From Mesorhizobium sp. WSM3626 (GTDB taxonomy: Bacteria > Pseudomonadota > Alphaproteobacteria > Rhizobiales > Rhizobiaceae), in assembly GCF_000513935.1 (NCBI RefSeq), contig NZ_AZUY01000020.1, positions 29,918-93,917 of the forward strand: a stretch of DNA of 64,000 nucleotides, written 5' to 3'. Every line of letters begins with the position of its first letter. Position 1 is the stretch's first letter. Shown in pieces: positions 52,201 to 59,286 of this stretch. The notes below the pieces were generated by a model. The model saw nothing but the letters and a program-made list of their open reading frames with translations. It was not told the DNA's origin and ran no database searches. The translations under genes and the position numbers were made by a program.

Positions 52201-53332
52201 TGACGATCGAATAGGTGGGCAGCGGCGCGCCGATCGTCACCGGCCGGTCCGGCGTCAGCGCACCCATGGTTGCGGTGACGGTCGCCTCGGTCGGGCCATA
52301 GGTGTTGAGGATCTGCCGGCCGGGCTTCGACCAGCGCGCCACCAGATTGTGGGGGCAGGCCTCGCCGCCCACCAGCAGCGTGCGCAGGCTGGGCACGTCC
52401 GACGTCATGGACGACAGAAGCGTCGGGCTGCAGGCCATGCAGGTGATGTCGTGATGGCGCAGGAAATCGGCGAGCTCTTCGCCCACCAGAGGCATCTGGC
52501 CGGGTGCGGGCACGACGGTCGCGCCGGCGACGAACGGCACCCAGATCTCCTCGGAGGAAAAGTCGAAGGCGATGGTCATGCCCTGGTAGACGCGATCGCC
52601 CGGCCGGTAGCCGTAGGACGCGGCGGCGACGCGGATAAAGTTGACAAAACTCTGGTGGCGGATGGCCACGCCCTTGGGCCTGCCGGTCGTGCCCGACGTA
52701 TAGAGGATGTAGCAGATGTCTTCGATCGCAGTGGCGGCCGGCGCCTTGTGCGGCTTCAGCGGTGCGTCCGACTGGGCCGATATTTCGGCGGCGGCGCTGT
52801 CGATCAACAGATGCGGAACCGGCAGCTGGTCGGCCCGCGATGCATAGGTGGCAATGGTGACGATCAGGCTGACGTTGGCGTCTTCGATGATGAGCGCCAT
52901 GCGCTCTTCAGGAAAGGCGGTGGCCAGCGGCACGAAGGCGGCGCCCGCCTTGACCACGGCGAGCAGGGCCACATAGGTTTCCGCGGACCGGTCGAGAATG
53001 AGGCCGACCCGGTCGCCCGGCCGCACGCCGCGCTTGACCAGCAGCCGGGCGAACTGGTTGGCACGGCTATCCAGCTCCTGATAGGTCCAGCCGCGGCCCT
53101 CGGAAATCACCGCCGGCAGCGTGGCGAATGTTTCGGCGAGTTGCTCGAAGACCTTGTCGAGCCGCTCGCCCGGCTGACCTGCCCGGGCAAAATCGGCACC
53201 CACCAGGACCTGGCTGCGCGCTCCGGAGGCAAGTCCCGCAAGCGCATCGGCGCTGTCGGGGCTGGTCGCGGGCTCTCCGCCCGATCTTGCCGCTTCCCTG
53301 TCCAGTTCGGCGATTTCGATACCGTGGTCCAT
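49214..53332 (-). CDS. Pls/PosA-type single-module membrane NRPS (adenylation-carrier-membrane domain)
   Basis: A 1372-residue protein. Adenylation domain about residues 60-555 (A3 YTSGTTGRPKG 211-221; A4 FDFSSEEIW 256-264; A5 NTYGPTE 343-349; A10 Lys544), carrier domain with phosphopantetheine Ser602 (DLGANSLL), then about 700 residues with several transmembrane helices and hexapeptide-repeat tandem segments (IGKNVVIES, LGNNIYYPP, ISDDVTLNEGCVIQAHS). There is no condensation or thioesterase domain. This is the layout of epsilon-poly-lysine synthetase (Pls) and its PosA relatives, which make homopoly-amino acids at the membrane. Read by eye, the specificity pocket contains Asp-Phe-Glu, with Glu at the place often found in enzymes for basic amino acids; this is weak evidence. 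It heads an operon with GNAT and PPTase genes. Confidence 0.85.
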   Translation of the reverse strand: MDHGIEIAELDREAARSGGEPATSPDSADALAGLASGARSQVLVGADFARAGQPGERLDKVFEQLAETFATLPAVISEGRGWTYQELDSRANQFARLLVKRGVRPGDRVGLILDRSAETYVALLAVVKAGAAFVPLATAFPEERMALIIEDANVSLIVTIATYASRADQLPVPHLLIDSAAAEISAQSDAPLKPHKAPAATAIEDICYILYTSGTTGRPKGVAIRHQSFVNFIRVAAASYGYRPGDRVYQGMTIAFDFSSEEIWVPFVAGATVVPAPGQMPLVGEELADFLRHHDITCMACSPTLLSSMTSDVPSLRTLLVGGEACPHNLVARWSKPGRQILNTYGPTEATVTATMGALTPDRPVTIGAPLPTYSIVILDPSLPQLAEPGELGEIGIAGIGLAVGYLNRLDLTEQKFIADFLGLPNNPSKRIYRTGDLGRINDAGEIEYAGRIDTQVKIRGYRIELGEIEAVLLDQPEIAQAAVTTWEIEPGRVELVAYYAPKAGQPALSRADIAQTMKRRLPDYMVPSYLEELPAIPMTVSNKVDLRQLPKPTTVRLSADRAMVPPGNDDERFLADALCAVLRFDDVSVEDNFFDDLGANSLLMAHFCARVRTRKEWATTSMRDIYLYPTVARLAKHLSVAEEMTTATNEPVLTRQASNLVYWTCGAAQLLFYALYSYVALWAVNDGLNWVYDTLDDPLQLYVRCVVLSAGVFFGMSGFAVAAKWVLVGRWKAEAFPIWGLRYYRFWVVKTLIRTAPVVLFRGSPLYSLYLQLLGTRIGKNVVIESRAVPVCTDLISIGDRTILRKESLILGYRAQAGYIHTGPLTIGRDAFVGVGCTLDIDTAIGDGGQLGHSSSLQRGQSIPDGEHWHGSPAVPTTADYCKVRNVNPPRIRRFLYEAVQLIGLFAIVTPLPLLFHSYWENVGDDYQETIGIVAIGTTVTLFGYIASAFLAATVVPRLFSLILKPGRTYTLYGFRYWLQTVAEFSSNSRVLGLLFGDSSAIVHYMSAIGWNLNKVVQTGSNFGSNQQHENPLLCEIGTETMVSDGLFMINMHKSASAFRLEPTRIGERNYLGNNIYYPPDGRTGDNVLLGTKVMVPIDGPLRENVGLLGSPPFEIPRMVNRDKELIAGIDEADRRQRIPLKNRHNLVTILLFMATQWVMLFATLAIWDRALNYYTEWAEIALFAAVLLTSAITIPFYIFVERASLGFRKLKPRITTIYDVTFWRHERHWKLADSPIVRLFAGTPFRPMILRMLGVKVGKRVYDGGANLTERSLVEISDDVTLNEGCVIQAHSLEEGAFKSDFIRIGDGCTLGPSAFVHYGVVMGKGSMVDADSFVMKGEELEPNSIWRGNPAKLHRFVEPISEDSGASAS

Positions 53333-53529
53333 TTCCAAACTTTCTCGTCCTGGCAAAGCTTTCACAGGCACATCTCGATCATGCCGCCGCTCGAGCAGGC
53401 ATTGTCGGCCGCGCCGCCGCTGCAATTTGATCGTTGTTGATGGAGCTGGAATGACCGAAGCAAAATGGAAGATTCCGGTATTCCGACCGGCGATCGCTGA
53501 CCGCCGGGTCCTCTTTGGCCGGGCGGTTA

Positions 53530-53667
53530 TCACAGTATCGACCGCTCCGTCTTCACATGTTCGGGAGAATCGGCCCGGGGCGGAGGCGTGCGCATCGCCT
53601 GGGCGCTGCCGTCGGCGAGCGACATGCCGGGCAGGGCACCCATCCATCCGTTCGAACCTCGTTGCAT
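53530..53667 (-). pseudogene. 5' remnant of an exported-protein gene (paralogue of 13419-13730)
   Basis: MQRGSNGWMGALPGMSLADG matches the first 18-20 residues of the protein at 13730, but the frame then runs into unrelated low-complexity sequence and stops after 45 codons. The cysteine-containing mature domain is absent, so this is a decayed or truncated copy. Confidence 0.65.
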
Positions 53668-53803
53668 CGTCCCTACCCAAACCCCGTATGCCTGTGCGGC
53701 GGCCAGATTTCCGGCCGTTGAGGGTTGCTTATGCCATCCGATCTTTTCGCCAGTTTTTCCGAACTGTTGAAACTTGTTTCTGGATTGTGTCTGGGTGCGC
53801 TTT
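53617..53803. repeat. Copy 2 of the dispersed 180-bp segment
   Basis: Homologous to 13679-13855 in the same orientation (see there). The inner part differs by short indels, while the leader stretch CGATCTTTTCGCCAGTTTTTCC is identical. Confidence 0.75.
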
Positions 53804-53948
53804 TCCGCCTGGCCGCTGCCGCCGGTTTCGGCCCTTCCCAAAAAATCTCGCTCCCCCGGGAATAAAGCACGGTCCTTCCGGGTCTTCTCTGCAAGCGGGG
53901 CAATCTTGCGGCCGCGACCCCTGGAAAACGAAACAAGGATTTACCGAA

Positions 53949-54170
53949 ATGACCAAGCTCGCCTTCAGCGTGGCTGCGATGTTGCTCGCCTCGAGTTCTG
54001 CCTTTGCCGGCAGCGACCATTTCGGCACGAGCGCCCTCACGCCGGCCGCCGTGACGATCGATAACACCTACACCGCCTCTACCGCCAAGCCGGACATGGT
54101 CCGCCACGGCGTGCAGGCGGCAATGCACTCTGATGCGGAGGAACCCGGTCAGGGCATCTGGGGCCGCTGA
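53949..54170 (+). CDS. DUF680 family small exported protein
   Basis: A 73-residue protein: signal peptide MTKLAFSVAAMLLASSSAFA, then GSDHFGTSALTPAAVTIDNTYTASTAKP. This is the DUF680 pattern, abundant in multiple copies in Mesorhizobium genomes. Function is unknown. ATG 53949 directly begins the signal sequence; the longer in-frame extension is not supported. Confidence 0.82.
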   Translation: MTKLAFSVAAMLLASSSAFAGSDHFGTSALTPAAVTIDNTYTASTAKPDMVRHGVQAAMHSDAEEPGQGIWGR

Positions 54171-54290
54171 GTTCATGGGGCCGGCACCGGATCCCGACGG
54201 TGCCCGTGCCAATCCGCGGTCAGCGACGGAGGGCCAGCGGTCCTCCGTCATTCCTTCAAAAGTAGCCACAACTCAACAGAGGAGATCACC

Positions 54291-55262
54291 ATGTTCAGCA
54301 TGTCACGCCGCACAGTGCTTCAATCCGCCGCCGCCGCTGCCGCCTTCGGCCTTGCCGGCAAGCTGGAATTCACCCGGCCCGCTTTCGCGCAGACGCCGGT
54401 GGAACCCACCGTCGGCTTCTACAAATACTCGGTCGGCGACATCGAGGTGACCGCCATCTATGACGGTATCTGGAAGAAGCCGCATGACCCGGCCTTCATC
54501 AGGGATGTCTCGGTCGACGACACCAAGGCGGCACTCGCCAAGGCCGGGCTGACCACCGACTTCATGCCCATTCCGCTCACCGTCGCCGTGCTCAAGATGG
54601 GCGGCAGGCTGATCATGATGGATGCCGGCTCCGGCGTCGGCCAGTGGCAGGCCAACGCCACGCATCTGCCGGCCAACATGGCCGCCGCCGGCATCGACTA
54701 CAAGGCGATCGACACCATCATGATCTCGCATTTCCATCCCGACCATGTCTGGGGCCTGATGGAGAAAGGCACCAACACGCCGGTGTTCCCCAATGCCGAG
54801 CTGATCGTCAACGCCACTGAATATACCTGGTGGACCGATCCCAGCCGTCTGGCCAAGCTGCCCGAAGGCCGCAAGCCGGCGGGCAAGCGCATCGCCGAGA
54901 ACTTCCCGAAATGGAAGAACTGGAAGCTGGTCGAGGATGGTGCCGAGGTCGTGCCCGGCATCCAGATCATCGCCGCACCCGGCCACACGCCGGGTCATTC
55001 GGTGTACCTCGCCAACTCCGGCAAGGAGCAACTGATGATCTCGGCCGACACCATGTATGTGCCGGCGCTGCTGGCGCCGCACCCGGAATGGCAGGGCGCC
55101 TACGACCAGGACGGGCCGACGGCGATCGCCACGCGCCACAAAATCATCGACCGGGTGATCGCCGACAACATCCGCATTTCCGGCTCGCACTTCCCGTTCC
55201 CGGGCACCGGCGTCTTCGTCAAGGACGGCAGCGCCTATGGCTTCACTCCGGTCCAGATTTGA
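54291..55262 (+). CDS. MBL-fold metallo-hydrolase with Tat signal
   Basis: A 323-residue metallo-beta-lactamase-fold enzyme exported by the Tat pathway (MSRRTVLQSAAAAAAFGLAG; SRR motif at residues 5-7). Metal ligands: SHFHPDH (HxHxDH), His in PGHTPGHS, Asp in ISADTMY and a C-terminal His in GSHFPFPG. Relatives include lactonase-like enzymes that cleave acyl-homoserine lactones, but the substrate is not determined. GAGGAG lies before the start. It is followed after 30 bases by the TPR gene. Confidence 0.87.
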   Translation: MFSMSRRTVLQSAAAAAAFGLAGKLEFTRPAFAQTPVEPTVGFYKYSVGDIEVTAIYDGIWKKPHDPAFIRDVSVDDTKAALAKAGLTTDFMPIPLTVAVLKMGGRLIMMDAGSGVGQWQANATHLPANMAAAGIDYKAIDTIMISHFHPDHVWGLMEKGTNTPVFPNAELIVNATEYTWWTDPSRLAKLPEGRKPAGKRIAENFPKWKNWKLVEDGAEVVPGIQIIAAPGHTPGHSVYLANSGKEQLMISADTMYVPALLAPHPEWQGAYDQDGPTAIATRHKIIDRVIADNIRISGSHFPFPGTGVFVKDGSAYGFTPVQI

Positions 55263-55292
55263 GCGCCAGCACTCAACCAAGCGAGACAGACA

Positions 55293-55772
55293 ATGAAACG
55301 ATCCTTTTTGGGCAGAAACGCCCTGTTCGGCCTGCTCGGCGCCATTGCCGTGCTGACCGTGGTTCCCGTCGCCACAATCATGCCGGCCTTTGCGGTCGAC
55401 GACATCGAGGGCGCCGACGCGCCGGACCTCACTGCCGTCAAGGCCAAGCTCGACGCCAAGGACTATAAGGGCGCGCTGGCCGATCTGCGCGACCTCGCGC
55501 AGGACAACCAGCAGGCCGACGTCTATAATTTGCTCGGCTTCACGCTGCGCAAGACCGGCGACTTCGCCACCGCGCTGACCTACTACAACAAGGCGCTGGA
55601 GCTGAAGCCCGACCACAAGGCGGCCCGCGAATATCTGGGCGAGCTCTATGTCGAGACCGGCGACATGGCCAAGGCCAATCAGCAACTGGCCTCGCTGCAG
55701 AAACTCTGCCCCGCCGGCTGCGAGGAGCTTTCCGACCTGCAAAAGGCCATCGACACCAAGGTGACGAAGTAA
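55293..55772 (+). CDS. Exported TPR-repeat protein
   Basis: A 159-residue protein with a signal peptide or membrane anchor at residues 10-33 (ALFGLLGAIAVLTVVPVATIMPAFA) and two or more tetratricopeptide repeats (ADVYNLLGFTLRKTGDFATALTYYNKALELKPDHKAAREYLGELYVETGDMAKA). A CPAGC pair follows (QKLCPAGCEEL), which could form a disulfide. It probably scaffolds a periplasmic partner, perhaps the MBL enzyme encoded just upstream. Confidence 0.83.
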   Translation: MKRSFLGRNALFGLLGAIAVLTVVPVATIMPAFAVDDIEGADAPDLTAVKAKLDAKDYKGALADLRDLAQDNQQADVYNLLGFTLRKTGDFATALTYYNKALELKPDHKAAREYLGELYVETGDMAKANQQLASLQKLCPAGCEELSDLQKAIDTKVTK

Positions 55773-56130
55773 GTTCCCCCTCACCCGGATTGCCAACCGA
55801 ATTGCGAAGGGCAATTCGGGGCAATCCGACCTCTCCCCGAGGGGAGAGGAGGAGGCCAGCGTCGGCGCCTGCCTCTTCTCCCCGCCGGGGGTCCGAAGGA
55901 CGGGCGAGGCCCGTGAATCGCCCCGGCATAGGTGGCCGCGCAGCGGCCGGATGAGGGGGCCTTGGCGCGAACCCGTCCCCAACACACCAAAGTTCGGGCG
56001 CTCGTGGCTGGCGCCCATTGCCGGAGCCGGCGCCTCTCCCTCGAGCCGGCTCCGGCCCTTTCGAACATCACATCCGGCAGGCGCCATCCCTGCTTGGCGT
56101 CGCCTGTGCCAGAAATATCGGAGCCCGACC
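55773..56130. other. Intergenic region with palindromic repeats
   Basis: About 360 bases without a supported gene. Hairpins at 55786-55828 and the CTCTCCCCGAGGGGAGAG stretch (about 55831-55850) dominate the left part; nothing was recognised in the right part. Confidence 0.5.
55786..55828. repeat. Long imperfect palindrome
   Basis: CGGATTGCC-aa-CCGAATTGC pairs with GCAATTCGG-gg-CAATCCG across a five-base loop. No T-run follows. It belongs to the class of intergenic palindromes common in Mesorhizobium. Confidence 0.7.
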
Positions 56131-56640
56131 ATGACCCTGAACAAACGCGCCGCAAAGCTGCTCGCTACCAGACTGTATCTGAGGGACGCGGCCCTGCTGG
56201 TCGGCCGCCTGCTTTTGTCCCTCATCTTCCTGCATGAGGGCGTCACGCTGGCAACCCATTTCGACGCTGCCGCCAAAGCGATGGCGGCCCTCGGCGTCGG
56301 CCTGCCGCTGTTCATCGCCACCATCGTACTGCAACTGGGGGCAGGGCTTTCCGTCGCAACAGGCGTGCTGACGCGGCTGGGCGCCATCGGGCTCGGCCTG
56401 TTCTGCCTTGCCACCGCAACCCTGTTCCACACCAACTTCGCCAGCCAGAACGAACTGCTGCATTTTGAAAAGGATCTGGCTACATCAGGCGGCATGTTCG
56501 TGTTGGCCGCGGCCGGCGCGGGCAGGTTCTCGCTGGACTGGCTGTTGACCGGCTATTTGCAGCAGCGGCGGCGCGACAAGGACATGGCGGCGGCCCTGCT
56601 GGCGGTGGAGAACCAGTTTTCCCTGAGGCTGCCGGTTTGA
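56131..56640 (+). CDS. DoxX family membrane protein
   Basis: A 169-residue inner-membrane protein with four hydrophobic helices and the DoxX pattern (LLVGRLLLSLIFLHEGVTLATHF, GLPLFIATIVLQLGAGLSVATGVLTRLGAIGLGLFCLATATLFH, FEKDLATSGGMFVLAAAGAGRFSLDWLL). DoxX proteins act in quinone-linked oxidation or in thiol stress. ATG 56131 begins the family match; the longer upstream frame is unsupported. Confidence 0.85.
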   Translation: MTLNKRAAKLLATRLYLRDAALLVGRLLLSLIFLHEGVTLATHFDAAAKAMAALGVGLPLFIATIVLQLGAGLSVATGVLTRLGAIGLGLFCLATATLFHTNFASQNELLHFEKDLATSGGMFVLAAAGAGRFSLDWLLTGYLQQRRRDKDMAAALLAVENQFSLRLPV

Positions 56641-56744
56641 GGGGAGCTGAGCCCGCGCGCCTCATCCGGACACGCTCGCACGCACTTTGCTGGAACCAGC
56701 CTTGATGCTCCGCATTCTATAAGCAGGGGCTGAAGGAGCGTGAC

Positions 56745-57344
56745 GTGAAAGCGATTGTGGCACTGGTCAGCGGCTTCGTTTTGACGCTGGCGGTTTTCGG
56801 CAGCGGGCTCGCCTTTGCCGCCTGGTTGCTTGCCGCCAAGCCCGCGCATGAGGCAAGGCCGACCGTCAGCGTGGCGGAGCTCTGGACCAGGAACGCGCGG
56901 CCGGTGAACAAGGCGGCGCAGAACCTCGAACGCTTGCCGGCCGACCAGCCCGCCCCGCCCGACATCGCCGCCAAGGAGCCGGCACCCGATCCGGCCGCGA
57001 CCGGCTCGATCGAGCCCGCGGCAAGCGACGCGGTCCTGCCGGCGTCCCATCTCCAGTGGTGCGCCAGCCGCTACCGCTCCTACCATCCCGACGACAACAG
57101 CTACTTGTCCTATAGCGGGCTGCTGCGCCCCTGCGTCTCGCCCTATTTCGACGCCGGCGCCGACCAGGGCGCGCAGCCTTCAGCCGAAGTCAGCTATGCC
57201 GAAACGGGCGACGCCGCTTCGGCCGCCACGGCGGGGCTTTCCGCCGACCATGTCGATTCCTGCTTCAACCGCTACCGCTCCTACCGGCCCGAGGACAACA
57301 GCTACCAGCCCTATTCCGGCGGACCCAGGCGCCAGTGCGAATAG
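56745..57344 (+). CDS. BA14K family protein with two repeats
   Basis: A 199-residue protein with an N-terminal transmembrane or signal anchor (ALVSGFVLTLAVFGSGLAFAAWLLA), a Pro/Ala-rich linker and two BA14K-type units (WCASRYRSYHPDDNSYLSYSGLLRPC, about residues 105-130, and SCFNRYRSYRPEDNSYQPYSGGPRRQC, about 172-198). Each unit ends with a paired Cys. BA14K of Brucella is an immunoreactive lectin-like protein; rhizobial relatives are envelope proteins of unknown role. Two units in one chain with a long linker is somewhat unusual. Confidence 0.82.
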   Translation: MKAIVALVSGFVLTLAVFGSGLAFAAWLLAAKPAHEARPTVSVAELWTRNARPVNKAAQNLERLPADQPAPPDIAAKEPAPDPAATGSIEPAASDAVLPASHLQWCASRYRSYHPDDNSYLSYSGLLRPCVSPYFDAGADQGAQPSAEVSYAETGDAASAATAGLSADHVDSCFNRYRSYRPEDNSYQPYSGGPRRQCE

Positions 57345-57464
57345 CCGCCGGATGAGGGACCAGCGCTGCATAATAGGCGCCTCGTGACCCCAACGATCAC
57401 GCAAATTTTTTGGATCGTTCGGATCGGCGCGGCGTTCATGCCTCACATGAGTGGAGGAATGGAT

Positions 57465-57788
57465 ATGAGCGACGACCGCGACGACAAGATCAGGAACCGC
57501 GCCTACGAGATCTGGCAGCGCGAGGGCGGCGCGCATGGCGACCATGACCGGCACTGGCGCCAGGCCGAGATGGAGATCGACCGGGAAGCCGCCCTGCCGC
57601 TGACGGCGGACGACGCGCTGCCGCAGACCGGCGAGATCGCCAGCTCCGACGTTCTGCAGGTTGAAGCGCTGGCGGCGCGCACGGGCATATCGGGCGACGA
57701 GGCGCAGGAGCTGATCGACAGGCTGGGCACCGACCGCGCCGCGATCGAGCAGGCCGCGCGCAACCTCAAGGCGAAGCGCAGGCGCTGA
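57465..57788 (+). CDS. DUF2934 domain protein
   Basis: A 107-residue protein. The N-terminal IRNRAYEIWQREGGAHGDHDRHWRQAEMEI is the DUF2934 signature. The C-terminal half (about residues 60-105) looks like a separate helical segment (LQVEALAARTGISGDEAQELIDRLGTDRAAIEQAARNLK) similar to DUF3606-like small proteins, suggesting a fusion. ATG 57465 has GGAGGA at proper spacing; the ATG six bases earlier does not. Probably a cytoplasmic stress protein. Confidence 0.8.
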   Translation: MSDDRDDKIRNRAYEIWQREGGAHGDHDRHWRQAEMEIDREAALPLTADDALPQTGEIASSDVLQVEALAARTGISGDEAQELIDRLGTDRAAIEQAARNLKAKRRR

Positions 57789-57876
57789 ACGCGAGGCATT
57801 TCGAGACAATGCGTTGGCGCGGCTTGATGAGAAGATGATTCATCGAGCCGGCCCCCAAAATCCGCGAAGTCAGTTC

Positions 57877-57914
57877 TCTACGACGCCCCCCTCTGTCCTG
57901 CCGGACAGAGGGGG
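57877..57914. repeat. Fragment related to the 46737 MITE-like element
   Basis: CTCTACGACGCCCCCCTCTGTCCTGCCGGACAG matches the left end of the 167-bp element almost exactly; here CCCCCTCTGTCC / GGACAGAGGGGG form a perfect 12-bp stem around TGCC. Confidence 0.7.
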
Positions 57915-57970
57915 TAAAGCGCTGTCCTCCGTCATCTGCGCCCGCTACTTCCGTCATCCGCGGCAATGTC

Positions 57971-57995
57971 GGAACCCTTGGCCGCCTCGGAGGTT
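57971..57995 (+). promoter_or_regulatory. EcfG-like promoter upstream of the PRC-barrel gene
   Basis: GGAAC-N16-GGTT, one base off the consensus -10, ending 36 bases before the start codon. Confidence 0.45.
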
Positions 57996-58030
57996 CACCC
58001 TGTCCCAACCCCCCCAGAGGAGATGCACTC

Positions 58031-58318
58031 ATGGACCACGCAAACCACGTCAGGCTCCGCCCCGCCGAACTGACCCCGGACACGCTTGAAGGCGCGACCA
58101 TCTACGGCCCCAACGACGAGAAGATCGGCTCCGTCGACCATATGCATGGCAGCGGCCAGGTGGTCATCGATGTCGGCGGCTTCCTCGGCATCGGCGCCAA
58201 ACCGGTCGCCGTCGCCGCCAACGAACTCGATTTCATGCGCGACGAGGACGGCGACGTCCACGCCGTGACCAGCTGGACCAAGGACCAGCTGAAAGCCATG
58301 CCCGAACACCGCGACTGA
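58031..58318 (+). CDS. PRC-barrel domain protein
   Basis: A 95-residue protein in which residues 17-70 form a PRC-barrel (LEGATIYGPNDEKIGSVDHMHGSGQVVIDVGGFLGIGAKPVAVAANEL). Such single-domain proteins are common stress-induced proteins in rhizobia. No signal peptide. GAGGAG is upstream of the ATG and an EcfG-like promoter fits at 57971. Confidence 0.87.
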   Translation: MDHANHVRLRPAELTPDTLEGATIYGPNDEKIGSVDHMHGSGQVVIDVGGFLGIGAKPVAVAANELDFMRDEDGDVHAVTSWTKDQLKAMPEHRD

Positions 58319-58367
58319 CAAGGGAGGGGCTCGGCGATCGCCGGGCCCTTCGCCAAGGGAGAGACCG

Positions 58368-58516
58368 ATGATCAGGAAGCTGAAAGACGGAAAATACCGG
58401 CTTTATTCAAGGAAGAAGGACGAGAAGACGGGAAGCGGCGGAATTTGGGGACGTTTGATACAAGGGAGGCGGCGGAGAAGCATGAACGGGAGGTGCAGTA
58501 TTTCAAGCGGGGGTGA
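58368..58516 (+). pseudogene. Frameshifted 50-aa conserved small gene
   Basis: The frame opens with MIRKLKDGKYRLYSRKKDEKTG, then a one-base loss at about 58431 moves the rest to another frame: KRRNLGTFDTREAAEKHEREVQYFKRG and a stop at 58516. Together they give a typical short rhizobial protein that resembles the N-terminal arm of tyrosine recombinases. It is either decayed or a base is missing from the G-run in the assembly. Confidence 0.7.
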
Positions 58517-58542
58517 GGGGGCAGTTCCTCGCTAGAGGACTG

Positions 58543-59256
58543 TCAAGCGACATTAGAGACGTGAAGGCGGACCTTGTGGTCTTTCCACCTGCAGCAAAAT
58601 TCGCGAGCGCGATTTGTGGTGTCGGCATCAGGATTGACTATGAAAAAAGTTCGGCAGCTATATGCAGTCGCCCTGACGGCAATTGCGGGCATCTGTAGCG
58701 CGCATAACCACTTATCGACCTCAGTATCGTGGCCACCCTTGAGTCTACTGTTATGATGGTAGATGACGGTGCAACGTCCCTCGCTCAGTGCTTGCGCTTC
58801 CACGAGTGGAAGCTGTTTCCCGAAATTCGAAGCCCTTCTGCGCAACGGATCATTGGATACTAGACCATTATCTGGGTCAGCAAAAACCAGACTGCACGGA
58901 CTTAGATTCTCCAAGAGTTTCAAAAACCACGCGCTTCTAGCGTCAGAACGCTCCCGAGCTCGTAGGGGGACAGGTAACGGCTCTGATGAAAATAATGTAT
59001 TCTCCCCGAAAGCCTGCTCAAGAGCGCGCACTGATCTGTTGCCATGTACGACCTGCGATAGGTGATCAAATAGCCAAGGATCAAGCGGTCTCCAAAAGCC
59101 AGGATTAGCTAAGTATGACGTATGCCCGCCGTCACCATTGTGAGACTCGTCAGGATATAAATACCAAGCTACTCCAACATTATGCGACTTGCCGAGCTCC
59201 CTAAGCAATGCAAGCTTTATATAATCCCCAATATCTCCCGAGTATCTATTTTGCAT
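58543..59256 (-). CDS. Conserved hypothetical protein with DPDNG motif
   Basis: A 237-residue cytoplasmic protein of a widespread uncharacterised family: MQNRYSGDIGDYIKLALLREL, VAWYLYPDESHNGDGGHTSYL, LVFADPDNGLVSNDPLRR and VIYHHNSRLKGGHDTEV. The DPDNG loop resembles three-Cys-motif partner proteins, but the relationship is uncertain. It is the last gene of the island operon, 30 bases after the previous stop. Codon use is less GC-rich than in the rest of the window. Confidence 0.7.
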   Translation of the reverse strand: MQNRYSGDIGDYIKLALLRELGKSHNVGVAWYLYPDESHNGDGGHTSYLANPGFWRPLDPWLFDHLSQVVHGNRSVRALEQAFGENTLFSSEPLPVPLRARERSDARSAWFLKLLENLSPCSLVFADPDNGLVSNDPLRRRASNFGKQLPLVEAQALSEGRCTVIYHHNSRLKGGHDTEVDKWLCALQMPAIAVRATAYSCRTFFIVNPDADTTNRAREFCCRWKDHKVRLHVSNVA

Positions 59257-59286
59257 TCAGCGTTAAACCTAAATATCTGATGCGTT

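Noticed and set aside
52178..53440. 420-codon plus-strand open frame
   Set aside because: Shadow of the NRPS adenylation domain.
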